Part shown: piece by piece, positions 35,173 through 44,131 of the stretch
How positions within the stretch are numbered: position 1 is the first letter of the stretch
How the letters are laid out: the number at the start of each line of letters is the position of its first letter
Assembly: GCA_903933935.1 (NCBI GenBank)
Contig: CAIZMB010000083.1
Coordinates: 1-60,774, forward strand
Length of the DNA stretch: 60,774 nt
Reading direction: 5' to 3'
Source of the DNA: an uncultured Cytophagaceae bacterium
GTDB lineage: Bacteria > Bacteroidota > Bacteroidia > Cytophagales > Spirosomataceae
The notes under the pieces: model-generated
What the model saw: only the letters and a program-made list of their open reading frames with translations
Databases searched by the model: none
What the model was told of the DNA's origin: nothing
Made by a program: the position numbers and the translations under genes

Positions 35173-37266
35173 TTATTTGCTCTCCCTATTTTTCTTCGCA
35201 CTAGAAAGAATATAGCCTTTGATGTTCGAAATATCTTCGTCACTTAAACGACCTTTGAATTTAGGCATCCCTTTGGGTAGGAAAATTCCATCTCGAACAA
35301 TTTGATGAAAAGCTCCCATGATATCTGGGTGAGAATAGGTTAGATTAGGGATGTTACCTCCAGGATTATTCGCGTTAAGCGTATGACAAGGACCACAATT
35401 TTTACCAAATAAGCTGGCTCCTTTGGCTATTTGTGCATCAGTCGCCTCAACGGCCAAAGTCAAATATTCCTTTTTAGCTTCCTTTTCATACACTGGCATC
35501 GCTACATTTTTTCCAATAGCAAATGTGTAAACCGTACCTGGGTTAATCTGTTCTGTATTTCTGTTAGAAATTCCCGTTACACCGCCCCAACCAACAGCAA
35601 TGGTAACATATTGAACTCCATCCACTAAATAGGTAATCGGAGGCGCGACAATCCCAGTACCCAAATTTTTAGACCATAGGACCTGACCCGTTTTAGCATC
35701 CAATGCATTGAAATCTCCTTCCGCATTTCCTTGGAAAACTAGATCTGAAGTAGTTAAGACGCCTGAATTCCAGGTAGTTTTCTCAATCTTGCTCCAAACT
35801 TCTTTGTTTTGCACAGGATCCCAAGCGATTAATTTACCGAAAGATTTAGGCCATTTAGAATCCTTGTTCGTTGGATTAGCTGGATTACTAGTAATCCCTA
35901 CACTCCAATGATCTTTATCATAAACGAAATCCTGCTGATTTCCATACATAAATGATTGTTCTCTAGCGGGAATATAAACCAATTTGGTTTTTGGATTAAA
36001 GGCCATAGGTTGCCAATTATGTCCCCCAAAAGGGCCCGGATATATTTGCTCATTACTCGTCAAATAACGTGCATTAGGCGTCTCGACTGGCCTTCCAGTT
36101 TTCATGTCCACTTTCGAGGCCCAGTTGACATACACATAAGGCTCCGCCGACAACAACTCGCCTGTATTACGATCCAACACATAGAAAAAACCATTTTTAG
36201 GGGCTTGCATTAATACCTGACGTTTTTTCCCTTTTATTTCCAACTCGGTCAGCATGATTTGTTGGACCGCCGTAAAATCCCAAGACTCTCCCGGTGTCGT
36301 TTGATAATGCCATTTCAATTTTCCAGTTTCTGCGTGAATAGCCAAAATAGATGAAAGGTAAAGATTATCTCCGCCGCCTGGACTTCTAATTTCTCGATTC
36401 CAAGGGGACCCATTTCCCGTACCTACATAAATCAATTTTAGTTTAGGATCGTAGGCAAAAGCGTCCCAAGCCGTTCCGCCTCCGCCGTATTTCCACCATT
36501 CCCCTTTCCATGTTTTGGCTGCAACTTCCATTTCAGGATGTTCAAAACCTTTCGCCGGATTTCCAGGAACCGTATAAAATCGCCAAATCTTCTTTCCTGT
36601 CATCGCATCATAAGCAGTTACATAGCCTCTAACCCCATATTCAGCTCCACTATTTCCGATCAACACTTTTCCATCCATCACCCTAGGCGCACCAGTTATG
36701 GTATAAGAACGATCATGCGATACAGATAAAACTTCCCACTTCTTTTTTCCCGTCGATGCATTAATGGAAACTAAGCGTCCATCCAAAGTCCCCACAAAAA
36801 TATTTCCTTTATACATGGCTACTCCGCGATTTACGACATCGCAACAAGCTTTTTCGCCAAATTCCTTAGGCACCTGAGGATCATAAGTCCATAACAATTT
36901 CCCTTTTCTAGTATCAATGGCATACACCACACTCCATGGTCCACTCAAAAACATGATTCCATCCACAACCAACGGCGTAGCTTCTATCCCGCGCTTCGTA
37001 CCTAAGTTCAAACTCCACGCAAGCCCCAATTGGCCCACGTTTTCCTTGGTAATTTGGCCCAGAGGACTGTAACGTTCCTCGCCGTAATTTCGCCCATAGG
37101 TAAGCCAATCACCTGAATTATCTTCTATTGTAGAAATTTGTTTATCCTGAACGGCACCTACCACTTTGGCAATGTGCAAGGGACTTCCTGGTTTAGATTT
37201 TTCAACAAAAGCGATGCTTAATAGAACTAGGATAATGGCAGAAAAATAGAGTACAGCTTTTTTCAT
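35173..37266 (-). CDS. PQQ-dependent quinohaemoprotein alcohol dehydrogenase
   Basis: 697-aa periplasmic type II-like alcohol dehydrogenase that oxidises alcohols to aldehydes and passes electrons to its own cytochrome c. A signal anchor (about 5-21) is followed by an eight-bladed PQQ propeller with WLTYGRNYGEERYSPLGQI, the vicinal disulfide Cys141-Cys142 (KACCDVVNRG) and the catalytic Asp330 in ESWDFTAV. The residue two after the Asp is Thr332 rather than the Asp of lanthanide enzymes, so a calcium-type site is likely. A C-terminal cytochrome c has CGPCH (Cys624, Cys627, His628) and axial Met667 (KGMPKF). It is the first gene of a five-gene minus-strand run. No PQQ synthesis genes are in the window. 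Confidence 0.93.
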   Translation of the reverse strand: MKKAVLYFSAIILVLLSIAFVEKSKPGSPLHIAKVVGAVQDKQISTIEDNSGDWLTYGRNYGEERYSPLGQITKENVGQLGLAWSLNLGTKRGIEATPLVVDGIMFLSGPWSVVYAIDTRKGKLLWTYDPQVPKEFGEKACCDVVNRGVAMYKGNIFVGTLDGRLVSINASTGKKKWEVLSVSHDRSYTITGAPRVMDGKVLIGNSGAEYGVRGYVTAYDAMTGKKIWRFYTVPGNPAKGFEHPEMEVAAKTWKGEWWKYGGGGTAWDAFAYDPKLKLIYVGTGNGSPWNREIRSPGGGDNLYLSSILAIHAETGKLKWHYQTTPGESWDFTAVQQIMLTELEIKGKKRQVLMQAPKNGFFYVLDRNTGELLSAEPYVYVNWASKVDMKTGRPVETPNARYLTSNEQIYPGPFGGHNWQPMAFNPKTKLVYIPAREQSFMYGNQQDFVYDKDHWSVGITSNPANPTNKDSKWPKSFGKLIAWDPVQNKEVWSKIEKTTWNSGVLTTSDLVFQGNAEGDFNALDAKTGQVLWSKNLGTGIVAPPITYLVDGVQYVTIAVGWGGVTGISNRNTEQINPGTVYTFAIGKNVAMPVYEKEAKKEYLTLAVEATDAQIAKGASLFGKNCGPCHTLNANNPGGNIPNLTYSHPDIMGAFHQIVRDGIFLPKGMPKFKGRLSDEDISNIKGYILSSAKKNRESK

Positions 37267-37600
37267 TTCGTTAATTTTTATAGAGTTTTATATTTTTTAG
37301 AAAATTCAAGGAGTCAATAGTTAAACCTAATTTGGTTAGTTTTTAAAGACAAATTTCATTTTACCTTCACAAACTATTTTAAATATCGGTATCTAATTTA
37401 TACTAAAATAATATTTATCCTTGGAAAATAAAAAAATCATCCATTAAAAATTGATTAAATCACTTACTTAAATTCCATTTTAGAGCGCACGTAATACAAA
37501 TCCAATGAACAGCATTGATCAAATAAATGATGCTAGCATTTGAATGGTTTCACAGCTAAATGGGTGGTTTAAAAAGGAAAAACTCTTTGAAAATGAATTT
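37267..37600. promoter_or_regulatory. Upstream region of the PQQ-dehydrogenase operon
   Basis: A 334-bp AT-rich gap that should hold the promoter of the dehydrogenase run and the 3' end of the sulfatase transcript. A short palindrome ATGCTAGCAT lies at 37530. No gene, clear terminator or consensus promoter is seen. Confidence 0.4.
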
Positions 37601-39358
37601 TTAATCCACTTTTTCAATCTCAACACTGAATGGCAATATCATTTTACCCTTAATCAAATAGTAAGGAATCAATTCGCCCTTTATTTCTGGAAGAGAAATA
37701 TTTTTCATCTCAATCACATCCGTAATCTGATCATTCTTCATTTGATTGATAATCGTATTAGTTTCCAAATACATGTCACCATTGGCAGCCATCGGTTTAA
37801 TGAACTTAAACCTAAAATCATATCGTCCTTTTAGAATATTAACATTCCATTTTCCAAATATGGCTTCTTGATCCCATAATCCACGGGAACCATCCGCATC
37901 ATTTCGATTCAAGGTCAAAGGGTTTTCCTTTTTTGATCCAACAATAATTTTGGGTGGAATTATCAGATTTTTTGACCGAATTAAATCCTGGTAAATAAGA
38001 TCTAATTCCGTTTTCAGCTTCCCTGCGATTTCTTTATTTTCCTTAACAATATTGTAAAGTTCTTCGGGGTCATTTTTCAAATTGTACAATTCGAAATCTT
38101 CGATGGAAGCGTTATAATTGGTTTGCCCAACTAACTTATACCCCGACTTCTGAATGGCCATGCTGTTGTAAAGTTCAGGATACTTTCTCGTCCAGTAACT
38201 AAACATGGCTCGATCTGACCAATCAACCTTTTTGCCCTTGATCAGAGGCACAAGGCTTTTACCGTCAATTTTACGATCCTTGGGCAAATCTGCATGACAC
38301 AATTCCGAGAGCGTAGGAAGTACGTCAAAATGGGCCGACATCGTTTCAATCACTTTACTTTCCTTCGTCAAGGCTGGATATTTCATAAAGAAGGGAACTC
38401 GGGTCCCTCCATGATAAACCGACCCTTTTTTATCTCGCATGCCCGCCGTAAAACGTAATTGCTGCGGGCCGTTGTCCGTCATAAATATCACAATGGTATT
38501 TTCTTCAATTCCCAAATCCTTGATTTTCAGAAGCAATTTGCCAATGTTATCGTCTATGTTGCTGACCATGCCATATACTTTTCGAGCATCTTCTTTGTCT
38601 TGTTCGCTCATTTTAAGGTGCATTGGATTTTTTCTTTCAAACTCGATAGACGGGTCTGTATTTTTGTACATCTGATAATAAGAATCAGGCACTTGTAAAG
38701 GCGTATGTGGGGCATTAAATGAGAGGTAACAGAAGAATGGATTGCTTTTGTTTTTTTCAATAAATCGGATGGCATTCGCTGCGAAAATATCCGAACAATA
38801 CCCCTTAAATGACTCCTTTTGGCCATTTTTCCAAAGAACCGGATTGAAATAACTACTATCTTTTTGAAAATAAGTCGTTACATCACCAACTTGGCCCATC
38901 CCTCCCGAAAGGTGCATTAAGGTCTCATCAAATCCCTGGTCCATAGGCCGACTAGGAAAATTATCCCCCAAATGCCATTTACCAAACAACCCAGTAGTAT
39001 ATCCTGCCTGCTTCAAAATTTCCGCAATCGTAATTTCATTCGGAGCCATAATGGCTCCCCCATTATAGGTATCTCGTATGCCGGTTCGCAAAGAGTAGCG
39101 ACCCGTCATTAAACTTGACCGAGTAGGCGCACAAACGGGTGAAACATGGAAATCGTTAAATCGTAAACTCTGTTTGGCAAAGCGGTCAATGATCGGCGTC
39201 TTGATGATTGAATTCCCGTTAATTCCCAAGTCGCCATATCCTTGGTCATCGGTAATAATTAAAATAACGTTGGGGTGTATATTTTTTTGGGCTATGCTCG
39301 CAAAGGAAACTCCGCAGGCTAGTATAATCAAAAGGAATTTGCAAGTATTCATCAGCAT
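37601..39358 (-). CDS. Exported sulfatase (formylglycine type)
   Basis: 585-aa sulfatase that removes sulfate esters from glycans or small molecules. The N-terminus is hydrophobic with either a signal-peptidase I site (SFASIAQ) or a lipobox-like ILAC (Cys15). The metal site has ITDDQGYGDLG (Asp37, Asp38), and the formylglycine motif is PVCAPTRSSLMTGR with Cys76 as the modified residue (C-x-P-x-R). Later landmarks are GKWHLG, MTDNGPQ, and HGGTRVPFF. A second Met two codons in could be the start. It follows a GH43/117-like gene on the same strand by 213 bases, suggesting a shared sulfated glycan. No formylglycine-generating enzyme is in the window. Confidence 0.93.
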   Translation of the reverse strand: MLMNTCKFLLIILACGVSFASIAQKNIHPNVILIITDDQGYGDLGINGNSIIKTPIIDRFAKQSLRFNDFHVSPVCAPTRSSLMTGRYSLRTGIRDTYNGGAIMAPNEITIAEILKQAGYTTGLFGKWHLGDNFPSRPMDQGFDETLMHLSGGMGQVGDVTTYFQKDSSYFNPVLWKNGQKESFKGYCSDIFAANAIRFIEKNKSNPFFCYLSFNAPHTPLQVPDSYYQMYKNTDPSIEFERKNPMHLKMSEQDKEDARKVYGMVSNIDDNIGKLLLKIKDLGIEENTIVIFMTDNGPQQLRFTAGMRDKKGSVYHGGTRVPFFMKYPALTKESKVIETMSAHFDVLPTLSELCHADLPKDRKIDGKSLVPLIKGKKVDWSDRAMFSYWTRKYPELYNSMAIQKSGYKLVGQTNYNASIEDFELYNLKNDPEELYNIVKENKEIAGKLKTELDLIYQDLIRSKNLIIPPKIIVGSKKENPLTLNRNDADGSRGLWDQEAIFGKWNVNILKGRYDFRFKFIKPMAANGDMYLETNTIINQMKNDQITDVIEMKNISLPEIKGELIPYYLIKGKMILPFSVEIEKVD

Positions 39359-39571
39359 GGTTCAGGTCTTCAATAAATAGGATTTTTCGCAATGAGTTAA
39401 TCGAATATAGCAATTAATTCATTTTAAATAAAAAAATTACCTTATATGAAAAACAAATTGAGGACTGGATAAAGTCCTGATTTACGCCCAACTATATCAT
39501 ATATATGGGTAAAAAATCTGATTGAAATTTATGGGTAATGAACCGGTATAGACCTCTAGTGAACTCATTCA

Positions 39572-40567
39572 CTATTTCAAAAAGGGTCCCTTTTTATTCC
39601 AGCCAACTTCCACATTTGAAATCCACCAAGCTTTCCCTTGATCCTTATTTCCCTGATAAAACAAATAACTTTTATTACCTAAATCGAGTATATCTGGATG
39701 GCCTGACTCACTGTAATTCCACTCTCCAGATTTGCCATTTTCCAAAAATGGTTTTTTGAAAAGCCGTTGCCACGAATAACCATCGTGACTAGTCGCTACC
39801 CCTATTTGCTGTGGGGAATTATCATAAGATCCTGCATAAAACATATACAAAATACCATTTCGTTTGATAATAGAAGCCGCCTCAATGCAATCACCTTCCC
39901 ACTTTTCTTCAGGTTTTAGGATTGGGGCTAATTTGGATTGATGCGTCCATTCGCCTCGGTTGAAATTTGTATTTGCGGGGGCTGTCGCTACTCCGAGCAT
40001 TTGAATTTTAAAATCGGGATCCCTTGTAGCATAATACATGTAATATTTGCCTTTGAACAGAAACACTTCCGCATCGATGGCCCTGCCACAATTCCATGCC
40101 CCGTCTGGACGAAAGATCGGATTGGTGGTGTTTCTAATAAAATTATTTATTCCATCCTCGGATATGGCATGGCAAATGGCATCTTTTTTTCCATTTCCAT
40201 AAGTCTGATAAAAAATGTGGACTTTGCCTTTGATCACTAAGGCACAAGGAGCACTGATTCCATTTTTTTCGTAAGGCTCTTGGATTGTTAAAAAACCGAC
40301 ATTCTTCCAATGAATCAAATCAAAACTTTCTGTGATTTCAATTTCCCTGGATTGACTCCCCCTCACGGGCAAAACGGAAGAGTACATTAAATACCTTCCT
40401 TTAAATCGGATTACATATGGGTTTTTTGAAAATGGCTTACCCGTTCTACTGGAATCTGCATACATCATTTTCGAGGCCTTCCCGTGCAATTGCCCCACTG
40501 AAATTTCGTTGTCTAATAATAAAATGGCAATGCTTAAAACAAGGAAGGGTTTGAAATTAAACTTCAT
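39572..40567 (-). CDS. GH43/GH117-like five-bladed propeller glycosidase
   Basis: 331 aa with a signal-like N-terminus (about 8-25). The blades carry FSKNPYVIRFKGRYLMYSSV, EKNGISAPCALVIKGKVHIF, GRAIDAEVFLFKGKYYMYYA, EGDCIEAASIIKRNGILYMF and ESGHPDILDLGNKSYLFYQG, a regular pattern of five propeller blades in the clan that holds GH43, GH62, GH117 and related enzymes. Acidic residues in DAEVF, CIEAAS and GHPD fit the usual acid triad, but I cannot assign them or fix the family. It sits upstream of the sulfatase, so a desulfation/hydrolysis pair is likely. Confidence 0.78.
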   Translation of the reverse strand: MKFNFKPFLVLSIAILLLDNEISVGQLHGKASKMMYADSSRTGKPFSKNPYVIRFKGRYLMYSSVLPVRGSQSREIEITESFDLIHWKNVGFLTIQEPYEKNGISAPCALVIKGKVHIFYQTYGNGKKDAICHAISEDGINNFIRNTTNPIFRPDGAWNCGRAIDAEVFLFKGKYYMYYATRDPDFKIQMLGVATAPANTNFNRGEWTHQSKLAPILKPEEKWEGDCIEAASIIKRNGILYMFYAGSYDNSPQQIGVATSHDGYSWQRLFKKPFLENGKSGEWNYSESGHPDILDLGNKSYLFYQGNKDQGKAWWISNVEVGWNKKGPFLK

Positions 40568-41206
40568 GAGGTTAAGTTATTTATGAATATAAAATTGAAT
40601 CTTAGACAGATTCGAATATAGCAAATCTTTCATTTTTAATAAGCTACTTTAACACCAAACGGCTATTATATTTTAGTAAATAATCATACTTTATTTGGGC
40701 GAAAAAGCATGGTAGAACGACCGAGAAAAATTACTTTTTATCCTATTATATTCAAAAGAAAGATTCCTGTACATGATTGGTAAAAATTAAACACAATTAG
40801 TTTTAAGCCTAATTTTCCAAATAAATAAAAACAATATATTGCGCTTTCTGAATAAGAAAACTCATAAATTTCACCTATTACGGCTAAATTACTAGCTTTA
40901 ACTTTTCATTTTGACGCGGATAAAATGTTGCGCAAGTGATAAAGTATACGCTTAACCCCTATTTGTTTAGGGTGTAATAGACTGTTTTTAAAGAGAATAC
41001 GAGATTCAAAGGATTTTTACCGAAGAATATAAAATCAGAAAAACCACCTTGCAATTTAAATTGAGGGATCGATTTGAAGGCCAAAAATCCTAAAATCAAA
41101 ACCTTTCCTTTTCAAAATTTTTATTATTTTTATCCTTCCATAAAATCGATTACTTCGGAACAACAGAGGTAATTGATTTGATTAAACAACCTATTTAAAT
41201 CAACAT
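40568..41206. other. Longest gene-free stretch, divergent promoters
   Basis: 639 bp between the GH43-like gene (minus) and the Gfo/Idh/MocA gene (plus). It is AT-rich with a weak CCCTA/TAGGG hairpin near 40957-40974 and a 24-codon frame at 40709-40783 that I cannot support as a gene. Promoters for both flanking genes must lie here. I see no tRNA, repeat array or riboswitch-like structure. Confidence 0.45.
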
Positions 41207-42553
41207 ATGCGTAACAATCGTAGAAAATTTATTCAACAAGTAGCCTTAGGTGCTGCAGGAATCAGCCTAGGAAACATCAATTCCGCTTTTAGTGCCAAGA
41301 GTTATGCTCGGATCATCGGAGCAAACGACCGACTAAACGTCGCACTGATGGGATGTGGCCGCCGAGTAAGTGCGTATTATGCTGCACTAAAAAATAAAAA
41401 CAACAATGTAGATGTAGCCTATATCTGCGATGTAATGAAAAAACAACGCGAAAAGGTAGGTCGTGATTTGCAAGGAAAAGTAACAGGAAATGCGAAATTA
41501 GTGAATGACATTCACGATGTTTGGAATGATAAAACCGTTGATGCCATCTTTAATGCAACTCCAGATCATTGGCACGCACCAGGTACTTGGATGGCGATGC
41601 AAGCAGGCAAACACGTGTACATTGAAAAACCATGTAGTCAAAATCCACGCGAAGGTGAATTATTAGTTGCCTTTCAAAAAAAATACGGCAAAGTGGTCCA
41701 AATGGGGAACCAACAGCGTTCAGCCAAGGAATCACAGGATATCATTTCTGAAATTCATAAAGGGGTTATCGGCGATGTATACAAAGCGGTCGCTTTTTAT
41801 TCGAACGAGAGAGGTGAAGTGCCTATTGAAAAAAAGGCTCCTATCCCAGAGGGATTAGATTGGAATCTATGGCAGGGTCCTGCACCCCACAAAGAATACA
41901 CCGCAGACACCTGGGATTACAATTGGCACTGGTATGGCTGGCACTGGGGAACGGGCGAAACAGGTAACAATGCCACGCATGAATTAGACGTTGCTCGCTG
42001 GGCGCTCCAAGTTAAATATCCGGAACATGTGTATGTGGAAGCAGCCAAAAGACATTTCAAAAATGACGGTTGGGTCATGTATGACACCATGGATGCCACT
42101 TTCCAATTCCCTGACAATAAAGTTATCCAATGGGATGGAAAGAGTCGTTCAGGCTATAAAACCTACGGAAGCGATCGTGGAACGATCATTTTCGGAAGTG
42201 AGGGTAGCGTTTTTGTCAATCGAGAAGGTTACACGCTTTTCGACCGAGCAGGAAAGAAAATCAAGGATAGCAAATCATCTGGTTCTGAGGCAGGAAATAC
42301 CTTAGGCGGCGGTGGCGACATGACCGACACACACGTAGCAAACTTTTTCAACGTGATTCGTGGCAAGGAAACCAAATTAAACTCGCCTATTGAAGAAGGT
42401 GCGATCAGCCAAATGATGTGCCATTATGCTAATATTTCCTACCGAATAAATAAGTCATTCAAAATAGACACGGCCAATGGCCATATCTTGGACAAGGATG
42501 GAATGAAGCTTTGGGGACGTGAATACGAAAAAGGCTGGGAGCCAAAATTGTAA
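41207..42553 (+). CDS. Tat-exported Gfo/Idh/MocA-family oxidoreductase
   Basis: 448-aa NAD(P)-dependent sugar dehydrogenase/isomerase-like protein. The Tat motif NRRKFIQQ (Arg5-Arg6) and hydrophobic stretch imply export of the folded, cofactor-loaded protein. The Rossmann domain has LNVALMGCGRR, FNATPDHWHA and the signature YIEKPCS (Glu140-Lys141-Pro142). The C-terminal part includes WNLWQGPAPHKEY and GTGETGNNATHELDVARWAL, common in Bacteroidota secreted members. It ends 11 bases before a perfect hairpin terminator and stands alone. Exported members are known in glycan-processing loci and may oxidise C3 of sugars or hydrolyse glycosides by an oxidation-elimination route. The substrate is unknown. 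Confidence 0.92.
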   Translation: MRNNRRKFIQQVALGAAGISLGNINSAFSAKSYARIIGANDRLNVALMGCGRRVSAYYAALKNKNNNVDVAYICDVMKKQREKVGRDLQGKVTGNAKLVNDIHDVWNDKTVDAIFNATPDHWHAPGTWMAMQAGKHVYIEKPCSQNPREGELLVAFQKKYGKVVQMGNQQRSAKESQDIISEIHKGVIGDVYKAVAFYSNERGEVPIEKKAPIPEGLDWNLWQGPAPHKEYTADTWDYNWHWYGWHWGTGETGNNATHELDVARWALQVKYPEHVYVEAAKRHFKNDGWVMYDTMDATFQFPDNKVIQWDGKSRSGYKTYGSDRGTIIFGSEGSVFVNREGYTLFDRAGKKIKDSKSSGSEAGNTLGGGGDMTDTHVANFFNVIRGKETKLNSPIEEGAISQMMCHYANISYRINKSFKIDTANGHILDKDGMKLWGREYEKGWEPKL

Positions 42554-42564
42554 AGAATTCATTG

Positions 42565-42603
42565 AGAACGTTTAGGCAAATTATCGAACTGCCTAAACGT
42601 TCT
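42565..42603 (+). terminator. Intrinsic terminator of the Gfo/Idh/MocA gene
   Basis: A 14-bp perfect stem pairs AGAACGTTTAGGCA (42565-42578) with TGCCTAAACGTTCT (42590-42603), with an 11-base loop and a T-rich run (TTAATTTTT) after it. It is the strongest hairpin I found in the window. Confidence 0.85.
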
Positions 42604-42753
42604 TAATTTTTATGGATTAGCATCCATTTGATTCAAATAGTCTCGCGAATTTCACTTGATTGATCAGCCAACATGGATCTATCTGTGTTCCTTGATTCCA
42701 CATCAATCTTTATATTTGGGAACAATGAAAAATAAGTCCATTGACCCTGCACA

Positions 42754-43035
42754 ATGATGAAAAGCAAAAGCTATTCAAACGGCCAAAAAACATTTGAACT
42801 ATTGGGAGACCAATTAACTTACTATTTCAAGAATGGAAAAGTAAAAGCCAAAGGACGATCCGTAAATGAGGTGATGGAAGGAGAATGGATATTTTACCGT
42901 GAAACAGGCCAACTATGGCAAGTCGGCAATTTTAAAGGCGGACAGAAACACGGCCCTTGGATCCGATATGACAAACAAGATGTCTTAGAGTACGAAGAAG
43001 TTTTTGATCAAGGGGTACAGCAAAAAAAAATGTAA
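42754..43035 (+). CDS. MORN-repeat-variant (YwqK-like) protein
   Basis: 93-aa cytosolic protein made of MORN-variant repeats: LTYYFKNGKVKAKGRSVNEV, MEGEWIFYRETGQLWQVGNF, KGGQKHGPWIRYDKQ. Related proteins are called YwqK-family antitoxins, but no toxin gene is adjacent and the label says little about function. The first two codons are both ATG. It is a single gene that converges on the Fic gene at 43086. Confidence 0.75.
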   Translation: MMKSKSYSNGQKTFELLGDQLTYYFKNGKVKAKGRSVNEVMEGEWIFYRETGQLWQVGNFKGGQKHGPWIRYDKQDVLEYEEVFDQGVQQKKM

Positions 43036-43085
43036 TCAAGTCGATTTATTAGCAAGGTAGAATCTAAAAATCGTTCAAATGGATT

Positions 43086-43682
43086 TCACGATCTAGCAAA
43101 ATTCAGCAATAATCTATAATCACCTCTATCAGCCGTTTTAATTGCTTTTAGATAAGCTGCCCGAGTGTCATTAGTATTGGCATTTTTGGACGCACCCCAA
43201 CTAAACACATCAAGCTTATATATCTTTTCGATAATAATATCAGCCATTAATCGGCTATGCCGACCGTTGCCGTTTGGAAAGCAATGTATACTAACAAGTC
43301 GGTGCTTGAACCTTAACGCAATTTCATCTGGGAGGTAGGTTTTGTTTTCGTGCCAATATATAATATCATCTAGTAAATTTTTAAGCTGAGTAGGTATTTG
43401 GAATTTGTCAATTCCCAAATTTTTGTTGGCTTTACGAAACTCCCCAGCCCAAATCCACACATCAGCATACATTTTTCGATGCACCTTACGAATAAAATCT
43501 TCAGCGAATATTAAGTCTGGCCTAAAGTTACGGCCCATGGTCCATTGCACAGCTTGTTCAATATTTTTTTGTTCAAATTCATCCAACTCGCCACGAGTTG
43601 TCATCGTTGGAATGAGTAAACCATCCATTTCTTCTTCGCTTAAAGGAGTTTGGCCAACGAGGTAATCTAAAATTAATCCCAT
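43086..43682 (-). CDS. Fic-domain protein (mobile mystery protein B)
   Basis: 198-aa Fic-fold AMP-transferase-like protein. The start MGLILDYLVGQTPLSEEE and the core match mobile mystery protein B. The Fic motif HCFPNGNGR (His133, Phe135, Gly138, Asn139, Gly140, Arg141) keeps the catalytic His and the phosphate-binding loop, so AMP or UMP transfer is plausible. An inhibitory-helix motif is not obvious. The start overlaps the upstream XRE gene by 10 bases, so the two are coupled. The pair behaves like a toxin-antitoxin or small mobile module; the target is unknown. Confidence 0.9.
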   Translation of the reverse strand: MGLILDYLVGQTPLSEEEMDGLLIPTMTTRGELDEFEQKNIEQAVQWTMGRNFRPDLIFAEDFIRKVHRKMYADVWIWAGEFRKANKNLGIDKFQIPTQLKNLLDDIIYWHENKTYLPDEIALRFKHRLVSIHCFPNGNGRHSRLMADIIIEKIYKLDVFSWGASKNANTNDTRAAYLKAIKTADRGDYRLLLNFARS

Positions 43683-44131
43683 AATATTTTAGGCATCTCC
43701 TTTTTAATCTCTTCAGCTCGTTCTTTAATAGCATTTTTGATACGCTGTTGACTTATACCTTGATCTTCGAGCTTCATGGTATGATAGGTACGAAGCACAA
43801 TTTTAGTAGCGAGTTCAGTCGCCCTTTTTTCAATTAAAAGATCTAATGAACCATCATTAGGAACTAGCCCATAGACCAATTGCATATCCATCACCTGAGC
43901 TATTTCTTTCAAGGACTTAATGGTGATAGATCCATTTTGTTCTCGCTTTTCTATATCCAAAATGGCCTGTTTTGATATATCTAATTTATTACCTAATTGT
44001 TGCATAGACATACCAAAAGAAGTACGTATCGCTTTTACCCACCCAGTAGGTGGAATGGCAACTTGCTTAAGCACACCAAAATCTAACATTTTATTATTCA
44101 ATTGCTGAAACTGCAGAGATTTATTTTTCAT
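43673..44131 (-). CDS. XRE regulator (mobile mystery protein A)
   Basis: 152 aa. A Cro/C1-type helix-turn-helix occupies residues about 30-90: GWVKAIRTSFGMSMQQLGNK, ISKQAILDIEKREQNGSIT, LKEIAQVMDMQLVYGLVPND. The tail (IEKRATELATKIVLRTYHTM) matches mobile mystery protein A. It precedes and overlaps the Fic gene, so it probably represses the operon and may act as antidote. The pair recurs scattered across genomes, which suggests horizontal movement, though no transposase or att site is visible here. Confidence 0.9.
   Translation of the reverse strand: MKNKSLQFQQLNNKMLDFGVLKQVAIPPTGWVKAIRTSFGMSMQQLGNKLDISKQAILDIEKREQNGSITIKSLKEIAQVMDMQLVYGLVPNDGSLDLLIEKRATELATKIVLRTYHTMKLEDQGISQQRIKNAIKERAEEIKKEMPKILWD

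Noticed and set aside
34719-35243. Longer version of the NTF2-like gene starting at 35243
   Set aside because: The extra 35 residues overlap the end of the PQQ dehydrogenase gene and are not signal-like; the ATG at 35138 opens directly on a signal peptide.
37530-37539. ATGCTAGCAT palindrome as an operator
   Set aside because: Only ten bases, single copy, and near no consensus promoter; chance is likely in a long AT-rich gap.
40709-40783. 24-codon frame in the long intergenic gap, loosely like the start of an integrase
   Set aside because: Too short, no continuation in any frame, and the resemblance is vague.
41991-42305. 104-codon open frame overlapping the Gfo/Idh/MocA gene on the same strand
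   Set aside because: It has no recognisable domain and lies wholly within a strongly supported gene in another frame.
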